NCBI RefSeq assembly: GCF_030519375.1
Contig: NZ_JAUMKB010000004.1
Location: 124,001 to 188,000, forward strand
DNA length: 64,000 bases
From: Mucilaginibacter tolerans
Lineage (GTDB): Bacteria; Bacteroidota; Bacteroidia; Sphingobacteriales; Sphingobacteriaceae
Direction: 5' to 3'
In this document: one piece after another, positions 8,496-16,761 of the stretch
Layout of the letters: every line of letters begins with the position of its first letter
Numbering within the stretch: the stretch's first letter is position 1
Made by a program: the position numbers and the translations under genes
The notes under the pieces: generated by a model
The model's database searches: none
Seen by the model: only the letters and a program-made list of their open reading frames with translations
Told to the model about the DNA's origin: nothing

Positions 8496-8515
8496 TACTT
8501 AAGGTTATGAGTTAT

Positions 8516-8552
8516 AAAAAAGCCGGCTATAGAGAATATGGCCGGCTTTTTT
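8516..8552. terminator. Strong bidirectional terminator
   Basis: AAAAAAGCCGGC (8516-8527) and GCCGGCTTTTTT (8541-8552) form a perfect 12-bp stem around a 13-nt loop. It lies 20 nt after the lipoprotein stop and 20 nt past the convergent peptidase stop, with A- and T-tracts on the correct side for both directions. Confidence 0.92.
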
Positions 8553-8572
8553 GCTTTGATTTCCTTTTCCAA

Positions 8573-10273
8573 TCAGAGTTTATCCATCTCACTCTTGACA
8601 AACTCGGCCAGCTCTTTTACATAGCCCGCACTGAAATCAAATTTGATTCCCGCTGTTTGATAGATCTCTTTAATGGTTTTGGTATAGCCTAGCTTTAAGG
8701 CATCAAGGTATTGCTCCAATCCCTTTTCAGGATTTTCTTTATAGTTTTTCCATACAGCTATTGCGCCTAATTGCGCCATACCATATTCGATATAGTAGAA
8801 TGGTACTTCGAAAATATGCAGTTGCTTTTGCCAAAGGTTGGCTTCAGCCTCTTTGTGTGTATTCCAATCGGCAAAACTGGCACCAAAATCTTCAAAAATT
8901 TGTACCCAGGCTTCGGTACGCTGTTCATCTGTATGGTCCGGGTTGGTGTATATCCAATGCTGGAATTGATCGACAATGGCTACCCATGGCAAAGTTTTTA
9001 ATACATCAAAAAGCTGATCACGTTTTGCCCGCTTCAGATCTTCTTCGTTATCAAAATACACATTCCAATTGTCCATCGATATTAGCTCCATTGACATAGA
9101 AGCCAGTTCTGCAACTTCTGACGGACAATGCTTAAAGTCGTTCAGCTCTAAATCGGCGGTCAAGAAGGTATGCACTGCATGGCCGCCCTCATGTACCATC
9201 GTAGTCAGGTCGCGGAAGGTATTAGCTGAGTTCATGAAGATGAATGGCGCACCGGTTTCAGCTAGCGGATAGTTGTAACCACCCGGCGCTTTGCCTTTGC
9301 GGCTTTCCACATCGAATAGCTGGTTGTCTTTCATGATCTCCAGGCGCTCACCGAGGTAACGACTGATATTGCTGAAGCACTGAATGGATTTCTCGATCAG
9401 CTCGCCACCATTCTGGAAGGGCTTTAAAGCAGCTTTACCGGAAATATCTACATCCAGGTCCCATGGCTCCAGTTTGTCTAAACCTAATGCTGTTTTTCGC
9501 TTTTCAGCCTGCTCATGCAGAATAGGTACAATCTCTTTCTGTATAGCTTCATGAAAGGCGTAACAATCCTTCGGAGTATAATCGAAACGCCCCAATGCCT
9601 GGAACATGTAATCTCTGAAGTTTTCAAAGCCGGCATTCAAGGCCACTTTATGCCTTAGGGCACGCAGGGTATCGAATAATTGATTGAGCGGCAGCTTATC
9701 CTGCCAACGGCGGGTGGTGATCTTCTCCCAGGCTTCCTGCCTTTTGCTGCGGTCTATATCTTTCATCCTTACCGCAGCCTGCTCCAGGGTAAATTCCTTG
9801 TCGTCGATATGAACTGACATCGAGCCGGTGATTGACTGGTATTTTTGCTGTTCTACCTGTATCTCGGTCAGGATTGGAATGTTTTCTTCCCTGAAAAGCT
9901 CTAAAGCCTTTTTTACGCCACGCAGATAAATAAAATATTTGTGCTTATCCAAATCATCGGCGTATTCACTACCAACTAGCTTCTTGTTCAGTTCATTGCT
10001 GTAAGGCGCAATTTTAGGTTCGATCTCGGTAGCGAAATATTGAAACTTTTGCAGCAGTTCTTCGCTGGTGGTATCGCAGGTCATCCGGATATAGCGCCAA
10101 GCAAAATCTTCCTCCAAGGCAGCTTCCAGTTCACTGCGGTCATGCAGCCAATGCTCGAGTTCATCAACTGAATTGATGGGGCGTTCAGTTAGTTCCTTGA
10201 AGATCGGATCCAGGTTTTCCCATTTTATCTCCAGGTTTTGCGGGATGTACTTTCTTGTTTTTTTGTGTATCAT
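8573..10273 (-). CDS. M3-family oligoendopeptidase (PepF-like)
   Basis: The 566-residue product is a soluble zinc metallopeptidase of family M3. The catalytic HEGGHAVHTF (zinc-binding HExxH as HEGGH) is at about residues 361-365, preceded by the conserved FRDLTTMVHEGGH context. A downstream glutamate in SEVAELASMSMELIS supplies the third ligand. The C-terminal EIYQTAGIKFDFS segment is typical of oligoendopeptidase F. It cleaves short peptides in the cytoplasm. Length fits the family (~565-600). It is transcribed alone; an 8-nt tandem word array lies just upstream of the start, and the terminator at 8516-8552 follows. Confidence 0.93.
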   Translation of the reverse strand: MIHKKTRKYIPQNLEIKWENLDPIFKELTERPINSVDELEHWLHDRSELEAALEEDFAWRYIRMTCDTTSEELLQKFQYFATEIEPKIAPYSNELNKKLVGSEYADDLDKHKYFIYLRGVKKALELFREENIPILTEIQVEQQKYQSITGSMSVHIDDKEFTLEQAAVRMKDIDRSKRQEAWEKITTRRWQDKLPLNQLFDTLRALRHKVALNAGFENFRDYMFQALGRFDYTPKDCYAFHEAIQKEIVPILHEQAEKRKTALGLDKLEPWDLDVDISGKAALKPFQNGGELIEKSIQCFSNISRYLGERLEIMKDNQLFDVESRKGKAPGGYNYPLAETGAPFIFMNSANTFRDLTTMVHEGGHAVHTFLTADLELNDFKHCPSEVAELASMSMELISMDNWNVYFDNEEDLKRAKRDQLFDVLKTLPWVAIVDQFQHWIYTNPDHTDEQRTEAWVQIFEDFGASFADWNTHKEAEANLWQKQLHIFEVPFYYIEYGMAQLGAIAVWKNYKENPEKGLEQYLDALKLGYTKTIKEIYQTAGIKFDFSAGYVKELAEFVKSEMDKL

Positions 10274-10279
10274 GGCTTT

Positions 10280-10315
10280 GATGTGCAGATGTGCAAATGT
10301 GCGGATGTGAAGATG
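10280..10315. repeat. Tandem 8-nt word array (GATGTGCA dialect)
   Basis: Four and a half units are seen: GATGTGCA, GATGTGCA, AATGTGCG, GATGTGAA, GATG. It lies between the divergent peptidase and lipoprotein genes, immediately upstream of the peptidase ATG. No inverse arm is visible here. Words with the same 8-nt period and GTGTGCG/ATGTGCA core recur at 18383-18416. Confidence 0.75.
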
Positions 10316-10395
10316 ATAATCAAAGAAATTTACAAACTAAATCAAAACTTGATAATGAAATTATTTTTATCTTTACCACAGGCCTAAGCCTTAAT

Positions 10396-11862
10396 ATGAA
10401 ATCAATCCTAACCATCACAATTATAGTAGTAGCTACCATATTTTTCTCCTGTTCAAAAAAGCAAGACAACAATGTTCAACCGGCACTTGGTGCAATTTCT
10501 ATAAGTGGCACTCATGAGGCTGATACCATAAAAGGGGTTTTGTCGGCACAGATTGCCGTGTCCGGTTCAGTTCAACCAACCAAAATAGAAGTCTACGCTA
10601 ATGATTCATTGCTAACCACGGTTACTAAGGTTCCATATAATGTTCAATGGAATACGTTTGGTGTAAACAATGGAAACTATAAGCTAAAAGCAATTGCTTA
10701 CGATAACTCAGGCAAGCAAACGCAAACTACGCTGAATGTTGTGGTTCACAATGTGCTGGTTACCTTGCTGATCGATCCCCATATAAACAGTATATATTCT
10801 AGTGTAATGTATATAGTTACTGATTCTGCAGGAACTGTATTAAATTCCATAAAATACAATGGAACCGATAAATATATTTATGTAACAACAACCCATCCTG
10901 ATCCCAAAAGTAGATGCAGTGTATTTGAAGTGAAAAATTATTCTTTGGTCGGCCAAACCTATATCACTGCGTATATGAATATACCTAAAGGAAGCGTTTG
11001 GAATTTGCGTGGAGTTACTGAAAACCTCGATCCAAAAATATCAAATGCAAAAATAAATCTTGCCAATATCCCTTCTTTTAGCCGGCTAACTACAAGCTCG
11101 GATTTATATGGCTTTACCTATACGAATACCGCAGATATACGTAATGTTACCAATTTCCTTTTCTCAAGAACTGGAAAGCAGTATGTGCAGTATATCGATA
11201 ACAGCGGTAATGGCCATTATCATTTTTATGATGTGGATACTGTCAATAAGAATAATGTGATCGATTTAGCAGCCAATATTTTTCAATCATCAATAACGAA
11301 GACCATTACTGCAAATGGCGCAACTTCGATAAGTGTCTATTTAAATGGGAAGTCCGATAAAAGTTATGACGATTATTATTTGTTGGATAGTTATTCCGTT
11401 AACGGACCAGGTTTGTCATATTACTACCCTGATGGTACTTATATAACCAACTATACAAGTCTGGTTTCTTTTACCCAAAATGGATGGAATTATAGTAATG
11501 TTTATTTAGACCTGCCTCCTGAAACTATTGCTCCTTTTGGAACTATTGCAACCATCACAAGCAGTTCATTAAGCCAATTCAGCTTTACTACACAAGGCAC
11601 CCTTGACTATTATTCGGCCAATTTTTATTCAGCTTCAAATAATGCCCAACTATCAATTTATTCGCCTTCGGCTTATAAGTCTATCCAGTTCCCAGATATA
11701 TTAAAACTAACAAATTTGTCGGGTGCGCCTCTCAGTAATTTTAAGCTGACTGCATTCAGTATGTATAAGACACCAGGATTTGATGAAAGTAAGCTGTTTT
11801 ATTATACTAATGAGTATCCTGGTATAGTCATGCCATCTCAGTCGGCGACTATACGTTTTTAG
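10396..11862 (+). CDS. Lipoprotein with N-terminal Ig-like domain, function unknown
   Basis: The 488-residue product is read from the ATG at 10396 (MKSILTITIIVVATIFFSCS, lipobox Cys near residue 19). The reading frame is open 105 nt further upstream, but that part lacks signal features. Residues ~30-115 resemble a bacterial Ig-like fold: GVLSAQIAVSGSVQPTKIEV, then LLTTVTKVPYNVQWNTFG, GNYKLKAIAYDNSGK. The remainder is rich in Y, S, T and N and predicted beta, without known catalytic motifs. It is probably a surface or periplasmic lipoprotein; the role is unknown. It ends four bases into the convergent epimerase gene. Confidence 0.75.
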   Translation: MKSILTITIIVVATIFFSCSKKQDNNVQPALGAISISGTHEADTIKGVLSAQIAVSGSVQPTKIEVYANDSLLTTVTKVPYNVQWNTFGVNNGNYKLKAIAYDNSGKQTQTTLNVVVHNVLVTLLIDPHINSIYSSVMYIVTDSAGTVLNSIKYNGTDKYIYVTTTHPDPKSRCSVFEVKNYSLVGQTYITAYMNIPKGSVWNLRGVTENLDPKISNAKINLANIPSFSRLTTSSDLYGFTYTNTADIRNVTNFLFSRTGKQYVQYIDNSGNGHYHFYDVDTVNKNNVIDLAANIFQSSITKTITANGATSISVYLNGKSDKSYDDYYLLDSYSVNGPGLSYYYPDGTYITNYTSLVSFTQNGWNYSNVYLDLPPETIAPFGTIATITSSSLSQFSFTTQGTLDYYSANFYSASNNAQLSIYSPSAYKSIQFPDILKLTNLSGAPLSNFKLTAFSMYKTPGFDESKLFYYTNEYPGIVMPSQSATIRF

Positions 11863-12791
11863 TAGGCTTTCTTGAACAGTGTTTCGGACATTAACTTAAA
11901 GCCATCTTTATAAAAGGTGGGTTTATAGTTGAATGTTTTCTCAAATTTATCAGAGTTAAAGTTGTAGTCATGATCGTATTGGTAATACATCTCCACTGTA
12001 CCCATCACCACTTTCACAAACAAGCCATATAACCAAAGCATGGTCTTATTAACAGCCATGAATTTAGGTTTGACATCATAAATACTTGCTGCCAGGTCAA
12101 TGAATTGTTTGCCGGTCATGGGTGCTGCTGTAGGCATGTGCCATATCTGGTTATCGCTTGATGGGTTTTGTCCTAACAGGAAAATCCCTTTGCCCATATC
12201 AGGGATATAGCTGAAGTTGTGCAGCTTATTCGGATTGCCTATCCATTGGGCACTTTGCTTTTTGGCGTACTTATCCAGCACCATCATATCCAGAAAACTG
12301 TTCTTGTTGTCTGTCCCGTAGAAATCTGCTGCACGGGCTATGCTGGCAGTTATGTTCCCAGTCTTTGCTTCATCCATAAACTGCATAGCTATTTTAGCCC
12401 TGACCTCACCTTTTACGCTGGATGGGTTATAAGGAGTAGTTTCCAGCATTGGGCCGTTAACCAGTCCGTAGGAATACACATTGTCGAAGAAGATCAGCCT
12501 TGCTCCGGTTTCTTTACCCAGGTTGATAAAGTTTTGCATGATGACGGGCCATTGTTGCTGCCAAACAGTTTTATCGTATACCAGTCCGGCTGTAAGATAG
12601 ATCACACTTGAGCCTTTCACTGCGGCTAATAGTTCGTTGTAGTTCAGCAGGTCGGCTTTTTGCCAGGTCGTATTTGGGGTTGATGGCTGGATTGGCTTTC
12701 GGCTAACCAGGCGTATAGTTTCGTTCGTGGTTGCCAGTTCGCGGGTAAGTGCATTTGCAACTGCGCCGCCGGCTCCTAATATGGTATGCAT
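11859..12791 (-). CDS. NAD-dependent epimerase/dehydratase-like (atypical SDR) protein
   Basis: The 310-residue product begins MHTILGAGGAVANALTRELA, a Rossmann GxGGxxxxxL nucleotide-binding motif at residues 6-17. SSVIYLTAGLVYD, LIFFDNVYSYG and later ARAADFYG match extended/atypical SDRs. The usual YxxxK dyad is not obvious (VYSYG then TTPYNPSSVKGEVRAK), so it may reduce a substrate or simply bind NAD(P). Its 3' end overlaps the convergent lipoprotein gene by four bases. A TACATTTG promoter box lies 23 nt upstream of the start. Confidence 0.82.
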   Translation of the reverse strand: MHTILGAGGAVANALTRELATTNETIRLVSRKPIQPSTPNTTWQKADLLNYNELLAAVKGSSVIYLTAGLVYDKTVWQQQWPVIMQNFINLGKETGARLIFFDNVYSYGLVNGPMLETTPYNPSSVKGEVRAKIAMQFMDEAKTGNITASIARAADFYGTDNKNSFLDMMVLDKYAKKQSAQWIGNPNKLHNFSYIPDMGKGIFLLGQNPSSDNQIWHMPTAAPMTGKQFIDLAASIYDVKPKFMAVNKTMLWLYGLFVKVVMGTVEMYYQYDHDYNFNSDKFEKTFNYKPTFYKDGFKLMSETLFKKAY

Positions 12792-12814
12792 TTCTTTTTC
12801 TGTTTTGATTAAGA

Positions 12815-12822
12815 CAAATGTA
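12815..12822 (-). promoter_or_regulatory. TACATTTG -7 box upstream of epimerase-like gene
   Basis: The minus strand reads TACATTTG, a full match to the Bacteroidota TAnnTTTG element, with 23 nt to the ATG. A convincing -33 TTTG was not found. Confidence 0.5.
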
Positions 12823-12869
12823 CCGTCGCCATGTTACCCAAAACGTTAACAAAAGATAAGAAAGTGAAA

Positions 12870-13475
12870 TCAACGTACCGTTTCCAATATTCGCTTCCTT
12901 ATCCGCGAAAGCGACACAGGGGTAATGCCTAAGTAATTTGCAACGTAGTGTTGCGGTATGCGTCGCAATATTTCCTTACCGGTGTTCAGAAGTTCCAGAT
13001 AACGTTCTTCGGGCGATTGGGTGATGAAGGCGGTGATCCTGTCCTCGTAACAAATTAAATAGTCTTCAGCTATTAATCTGCCAAAGCGTTCCATTTTGTA
13101 GGCCAGCATAGGGTTTGCCAGCATCTGGTCCATATCTTTTTTGGTGAAGGTGACAAGTTTGGCGTCTTCCAGAGCCTGTATATAGGTAAGGCTGGGTCGC
13201 CCTGTCAGGTAGCTTTTGTAGGAACTTAGATATTCATTCTCGAAACTGAAGTAGCCCGTAATTTCTTCGCCATCTTTCACATGAAAATACCTGACAGCAC
13301 CTTTGACTATGAAGCCCACTTTATCACACACCTTGCCATGCTCGGCAAAATAATGTCTCTTCTTAAGCTTGCTGAGGGTCAGATGCTGACTGAACAGTAT
13401 CCATTCGGCCTCATTAAAGACAACGTATTTTTTAAGATGTTCGCGGAAGATATTCAGAGCAGCAGATGAGTCCAT
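12870..13475 (-). CDS. Crp/Fnr-family transcriptional regulator
   Basis: The 201-residue product is read from the ATG at 13473-13475 (MDSSAALNIFREHLKKYV). Residues ~20-125 form a cyclic-nucleotide-binding-type beta-roll, with KRHYFAEHGKVCDKVGFIVK and the loop YFSFENEYLSSYKSYLTGRPS. The C-terminal helix-turn-helix reads HYVANYLGITPVSLSRIRKR. Such single-domain regulators are common in Sphingobacteriaceae and often sit beside the oxidoreductase they control. The epimerase-like gene follows on the same strand after an ~80-nt gap, which makes it a plausible but unproven target. Ligand residues for cAMP are not conserved as in E. coli Crp. Confidence 0.88.
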   Translation of the reverse strand: MDSSAALNIFREHLKKYVVFNEAEWILFSQHLTLSKLKKRHYFAEHGKVCDKVGFIVKGAVRYFHVKDGEEITGYFSFENEYLSSYKSYLTGRPSLTYIQALEDAKLVTFTKKDMDQMLANPMLAYKMERFGRLIAEDYLICYEDRITAFITQSPEERYLELLNTGKEILRRIPQHYVANYLGITPVSLSRIRKRILETVR

Positions 13476-13518
13476 TGCATAAAGGTAACAAATTCGAAAT
13501 TGAACATTCGAAATCACT

Positions 13519-14379
13519 CTACCTTATCCACAGCCTATCCAACAAAAAGAACACCGCAAATACCACACTGGCTATCCCATTGGTCGTCATGAATGCAAAA
13601 TTCACCCGGCTCAGATCATTGGGTTTTACTAACCTGTGCTGGTAGATCAGCATCGAACAAAAGAACACGATGCCGATATAATAAGGCCAGCTAAAGCCAC
13701 TATGATAGATCAATACAGGTGCTATTATGAATGAAGCAGACAACACATGCAGGCAAGTGGACAACCTCAGGGCATTTACCTTGCCCAGCCATGCAGGTAT
13801 GGAGTGCAGATGCTCATTACGGTCGAAATCCTCATCCTGCAAGGCATAGATGATATCGAAACCGCTTACCCAGCATAATACAGATAAAGAGAAGAATATT
13901 GGCAGCAAAGCAAAATGTCCGGTCACTACCAAATAGGCCCCGATAGGGGCTAAAGATAATCCCAAGCCTAATACGAGATGACACAATGCGGTAAATCTTT
14001 TTGTAGCGCTATATCCCAATACCACCAACAAAGCTACGGGCGACAAGAAAAAGCAAAGCCTGTTGATAAACCAGGTAGCTGTAATAAATAAAGCACAATT
14101 GACCAATGTAAAAGTGAGAGCTGCTATTGGACTAATGCGTCCTGCGGGTATATCTCGTTTCTGTGTTCTTGGGTTTTTAGCATCGATGTTTCTGTCGAGG
14201 TAGCGGTTGAATGCCATAGCCGAGTTACGGGCGAAAACCATACATAGTACCATCAGCAATAATTTCAGCCAATCAAAATGTGCTGACGTAGTAGTCACCG
14301 CCAAAAAGAAGCCGATTAAGGCAAATGGCATGGCAAATATGGTATGCGCAAAGGTGACTAAGGAAAGATATTTTTTCAT
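13519..14379 (-). CDS. UbiA-family prenyltransferase (menaquinone/ubiquinone-type)
   Basis: The 286-residue product is read from the ATG at 14377-14379 (MKKYLSLVTFAHTIFAMPFA). It has about eight to nine membrane helices. The first Asp-rich motif appears as FNRYLDRNIDAKNPRT with the conserved RDIPAGRIS after it; the second appears as YALQDEDFDRNEH. It should attach a polyprenyl chain to an aromatic acid in quinone synthesis at the inner membrane. Bacteroidota proteins of this type are usually the 4-hydroxybenzoate-like enzymes tied to menaquinone. The ATG lies one base after the engB stop, so the two are probably co-transcribed. ubiE/menG lies 1.5 kb away. Confidence 0.9.
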   Translation of the reverse strand: MKKYLSLVTFAHTIFAMPFALIGFFLAVTTTSAHFDWLKLLLMVLCMVFARNSAMAFNRYLDRNIDAKNPRTQKRDIPAGRISPIAALTFTLVNCALFITATWFINRLCFFLSPVALLVVLGYSATKRFTALCHLVLGLGLSLAPIGAYLVVTGHFALLPIFFSLSVLCWVSGFDIIYALQDEDFDRNEHLHSIPAWLGKVNALRLSTCLHVLSASFIIAPVLIYHSGFSWPYYIGIVFFCSMLIYQHRLVKPNDLSRVNFAFMTTNGIASVVFAVFFLLDRLWIR

Positions 14380-14380
14380 T

Positions 14381-15010
14381 TTATTTATAAAATTCGGAAT
14401 CAAATGCCGGCACTTCAAAATTCCTGTTCACTTCGTTTATAAAGCCAAGCACTTCGTCTCGTCCGCTTTGTGATTCGGCGGAGGTGACGAAGACGGCAGG
14501 AACCTCATCAAAGGTAGCTAATAATGCCTTTTTAAACTTAGCTATATTCTGATCGGTTTTTACCGACGATTGCTTATCGGCTTTGGTGAATACCAGTACA
14601 AATGATAGGCCCTTTTCGCCCAGCCAGTTGCAAAACTCCAGATCGATCTTTTGCGGCTCCAGGCGACTGTCGATTAATACCATTACACATTGCAGGCTTT
14701 CGCGTTTATCTAAATAGGTGCGGATAAACTTGTTCCAGTCTTCCTTTTTGCTTTTGGAAATACGCGCATAGCCATAACCAGGCAGATCGACAATATACCA
14801 GCTATCATTGATCAGGAAGTGGTTGATGAGCTGTGTTTTGCCCGGCGTTTGCGAGGTCTTTGCCAATCCCTTCTTGGCTGTCAGCATATTGATTAAGGAC
14901 GATTTACCCACATTCGACCGTCCTATAAAAGCATACTCGGGCTTTACCGGCGGTGGCAGTTTGGATATCTGGGTGTTGCTGCAAATAAATTCGGCAGATT
15001 TTACAATCAT
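14381..15010 (-). CDS. engB: Ribosome biogenesis GTP-binding protein YihA/YsxC
   Basis: The 209-residue product is a TRAFAC GTPase with all G motifs. G1 is GRSNVGKSSL at residues 30-39. TPGKTQLINHFL marks the switch I/G2 region. G3 is DLPGYGYARISK, G4 is FTKADK and G5 is VTSAES. EngB is needed for late assembly of the 50S subunit. Length matches E. coli YihA (~210). The ATG at 15008-15010 is preceded after only four bases by a TACCTTTG box, suggesting a leaderless or near-leaderless mRNA. The ubiA-type gene follows directly. Confidence 0.95.
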   Translation of the reverse strand: MIVKSAEFICSNTQISKLPPPVKPEYAFIGRSNVGKSSLINMLTAKKGLAKTSQTPGKTQLINHFLINDSWYIVDLPGYGYARISKSKKEDWNKFIRTYLDKRESLQCVMVLIDSRLEPQKIDLEFCNWLGEKGLSFVLVFTKADKQSSVKTDQNIAKFKKALLATFDEVPAVFVTSAESQSGRDEVLGFINEVNRNFEVPAFDSEFYK

Positions 15011-15014
15011 GGTG

Positions 15015-15022
15015 CAAAGGTA
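15015..15022 (-). promoter_or_regulatory. TACCTTTG -7 box four bases before engB
   Basis: The minus strand reads TACCTTTG, CACC, ATG. The box fits the Bacteroidota -7 consensus TAnnTTTG. With the usual spacing, transcription would begin at or next to the start codon. The adjoining word hairpin (15022-15140) occupies the -33 area and no clear TTTG is seen there. Confidence 0.6.
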
Positions 15023-15140
15023 GTGAATTAGGGATTAGTTGATTGGAGATTAGTTAACCAGTTAATCAGTGACCCTTTATCAGTTATTCATCGTCGTAGC
15101 GCCCTGATAACCGGTTAACTGATTAACTAATCACTAAATT
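15022..15140. repeat. Intergenic word hairpin (GATTAGTT/TTAATCAG dialect)
   Basis: Arm 15022-15074 carries GATTAGTTGATTGG, GATTAGTTAACCAG and TTAATCAGTGACC. Arm 15102-15140 carries the reverse-complement words (CTGATAA, CCGGTTAACTGATTAACT, AATCACTAAATT). It fills the gap between divergent engB and the VOC gene and begins within the engB promoter. Confidence 0.75.
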
Positions 15141-15229
15141 GCATGTTGTAACATTTATTTTAATATATCATGACATTGTTCCCATTGTTTATCAGCAAAT
15201 TTGTATAAGATTTCAACTTTCGATATAAA

Positions 15230-15718
15230 ATGGAAAAATATACAGTCCCTGCAAAAACACGTATAGGGCATGTGCACCTGAAGGTGAGCGATTTGGAGCG
15301 TGCTCTTGATTTTTATTGTGACTTGCTTGGTTTTGAATTAATGACACGGTATGGTGCTCAGGCGGCATTCATTTCGGCGGGAGGGTACCATCATCACATA
15401 GGGCTTAATACATGGTACAGCCAAGGTCAACCACCTGCACCGGCAAGTTCGCCCGGATTATTCCATACCGCCATACTTTACCCCGAACGTAAAGACCTTG
15501 CTATTGCTGTGCAAAGGTTGATTGATGCCAAATATCCACTTAGCGGCGCATCCGATCATGGGGTATCAGAGGCGATTTATCTGGATGATCCGGATGGTAA
15601 TGGAGTAGAACTCTATTGGGATAAGCCGCATGATCAGTGGCCAAAGGATGAGAACGGTGACCTGACCATGTTTACCCACGCGCTTGATTTGCCTGGGTTG
15701 TTGGCATTGGCGAAATGA
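15230..15718 (+). CDS. VOC-family (glyoxalase/extradiol dioxygenase-like) protein
   Basis: The 162-residue product has two beta-alpha-beta-beta-beta units: IGHVHLKVSDLERALDFY at residues 12-29, and PGLFHTAILYPERKDLA followed by AIYLDDPDGNGVELYWDKP near residue 130. His in GHVHL, His in LFHTAIL and Glu in VELYW are the likely metal ligands of a vicinal-oxygen-chelate fold. It resembles CatE-like catechol-2,3-dioxygenase relatives, but the substrate cannot be read. It is transcribed alone, with word repeats on both sides. Confidence 0.88.
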   Translation: MEKYTVPAKTRIGHVHLKVSDLERALDFYCDLLGFELMTRYGAQAAFISAGGYHHHIGLNTWYSQGQPPAPASSPGLFHTAILYPERKDLAIAVQRLIDAKYPLSGASDHGVSEAIYLDDPDGNGVELYWDKPHDQWPKDENGDLTMFTHALDLPGLLALAK

Positions 15719-15744
15719 GGTAATAGTTGACAGTTCATAGGCCA

Positions 15745-15803
15745 TGGTGACTGTCCCAAATGTCCCAGTTGGTGAGGTGAGACAGAACGGGACAGCAGGG
15801 GCA
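15745..15803. repeat. Short imperfect hairpin with GTCCC/GGGAC arms
   Basis: CTGTCCCAAATGTCCCAG near 15752 faces GAACGGGACAGC near 15786; CTGTCCC and GGGACAG are exact complements. It lies between the VOC gene and ubiE. It may terminate the VOC transcript, but there is no T-run. Confidence 0.4.
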
Positions 15804-15817
15804 GACTAATTTTAACC

Positions 15818-15852
15818 AATCAACTTAATCAACCCAATCAACTCAATCAACC
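15818..15852. repeat. Tandem 9-nt word array (AATCAACnn dialect)
   Basis: Four units in tandem read AATCAACTT, AATCAACCC, AATCAACTC and AATCAACC. The array ends 8 bp before the ubiE -7 box. The same words form one arm of the hairpin upstream of arfB (49502-49540), the only other clear use of this dialect in the window. Confidence 0.8.
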
Positions 15853-15859
15853 AAATAAC

Positions 15860-15867
15860 TATCTTTG
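15860..15867 (+). promoter_or_regulatory. TATCTTTG -7 box five bases before ubiE
   Basis: TATCTTTG, CCGTG, ATG: a full TAnnTTTG match with only five bases to the ATG at 15873, implying a leaderless or nearly leaderless message. The word array occupies the region just upstream. Confidence 0.6.
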
Positions 15868-15872
15868 CCGTG

Positions 15873-16604
15873 ATGAGCAAAACTGTAATCCCTTATACCG
15901 ATGAGCAGGGCACCAAAAAAGAACAGGTGGCCGATATGTTCAACAATATCTCTAAAACCTACGATTTCCTGAACCATTTTATGTCGCTAGGTATCGATAT
16001 TATCTGGCGCAAAAAGGCGATCAATGAGTTGAAGAAAGATCAGCCCAAACTGATATTGGATGTAGCTACCGGTACGGGTGATTTTGCTTTCGAGGCCCTG
16101 AAAATATTGAAGCCCGATAAGATAATCGGGGTAGATATTTCACGCGGTATGTTGGATGTGGCCGAAGAGAAAATAGCCAAACGCAACTTAAGCAGTCAGT
16201 TTGAAGTAAAACTGGGTGATTCGGAAAAGCTGCCTTTCAGCGATAACGGGTTCGATGCGGTTACCGTGGCCTATGGGGTGCGTAACTTCGAGAACCTGGA
16301 GAAAGGTTTGGCAGATATTTTGCGTGTACTTAAGCCAGGAGGTAAAGCGGTGGTGCTGGAGTTTTCAAAACCTAAGGTATTCCCCATAAAGCAGTTGTAT
16401 AATTTTTATTTCAACTACATTACCCCTGGTATCGGCAAGCTCTTTTCAAAGGATTCACGAGCTTATTCCTACCTGCCTGAGTCGGTAGCTGCATTCCCCG
16501 ATGGGAAAAACTTTACCGGCCTAATGGACAAGGTGGGCTTTAAGCATACCAAATGCAGGCCGTTAGCGTTTGGTATCTGTTCAATATATACGGGCGTTAA
16601 GTAA
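15873..16604 (+). CDS. ubiE: Demethylmenaquinone methyltransferase UbiE/MenG
   Basis: The 243-residue product is read from the ATG at 15873; a GTG directly before it is in frame. It is a class I SAM-dependent methyltransferase. Motif I is LDVATGTGDFAFEAL near residue 68. The UbiE signatures are VADMFNNISKTYDFLNHFMS near the start and VAYGVRNFENLEKGL plus VLKPGGKAVVLEFSKP later. It methylates demethylmenaquinone to menaquinone in the last step of the pathway. The neighbouring UbiA-type gene fits the same pathway. porT follows, an arrangement I recall from other Bacteroidota. Confidence 0.95.
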   Translation: MSKTVIPYTDEQGTKKEQVADMFNNISKTYDFLNHFMSLGIDIIWRKKAINELKKDQPKLILDVATGTGDFAFEALKILKPDKIIGVDISRGMLDVAEEKIAKRNLSSQFEVKLGDSEKLPFSDNGFDAVTVAYGVRNFENLEKGLADILRVLKPGGKAVVLEFSKPKVFPIKQLYNFYFNYITPGIGKLFSKDSRAYSYLPESVAAFPDGKNFTGLMDKVGFKHTKCRPLAFGICSIYTGVK

Positions 16605-16605
16605 A

Positions 16606-16729
16606 CTCACCCCGACATCGTTACGCTAGCCGACCCGCTCTATGGCAAGCCATAAAGAGGGTGAAAAATAAATCCGCTCGTTGTGCAAAGCGGAGAGAGG
16701 GTGGTCGAGCGAAGTAACGACCGGGTGAG
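16606..16729. repeat. Multi-branched intergenic repeat (CTCACCC...GGGTGAG)
   Basis: Outer arms 16606-16636 and 16699-16729 are imperfect reverse complements (CTCACCC...CGACC against GGTCGAGCGAAGTAACGACC...GGGTGAG). Inside are two smaller stems: TGGC/GCCA with flanking CTCT/AGAG at about 16638-16660, and CCGCT/AGCGG at about 16674-16693. The whole would fold as a branched structure. It lies between ubiE and porT on the same strand. I recall similar GGGTGAG-type repeats in related genomes. Confidence 0.7.
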
Positions 16730-16761
16730 TAAATAGGCGGTTTGCCTGATAAACTGATTAA

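Noticed and set aside
16606..16729. Branched repeat considered as a tRNA
   Set aside because: It lacks the T-loop GTTCRANYC, an anticodon-arm geometry and a 7-bp acceptor stem.
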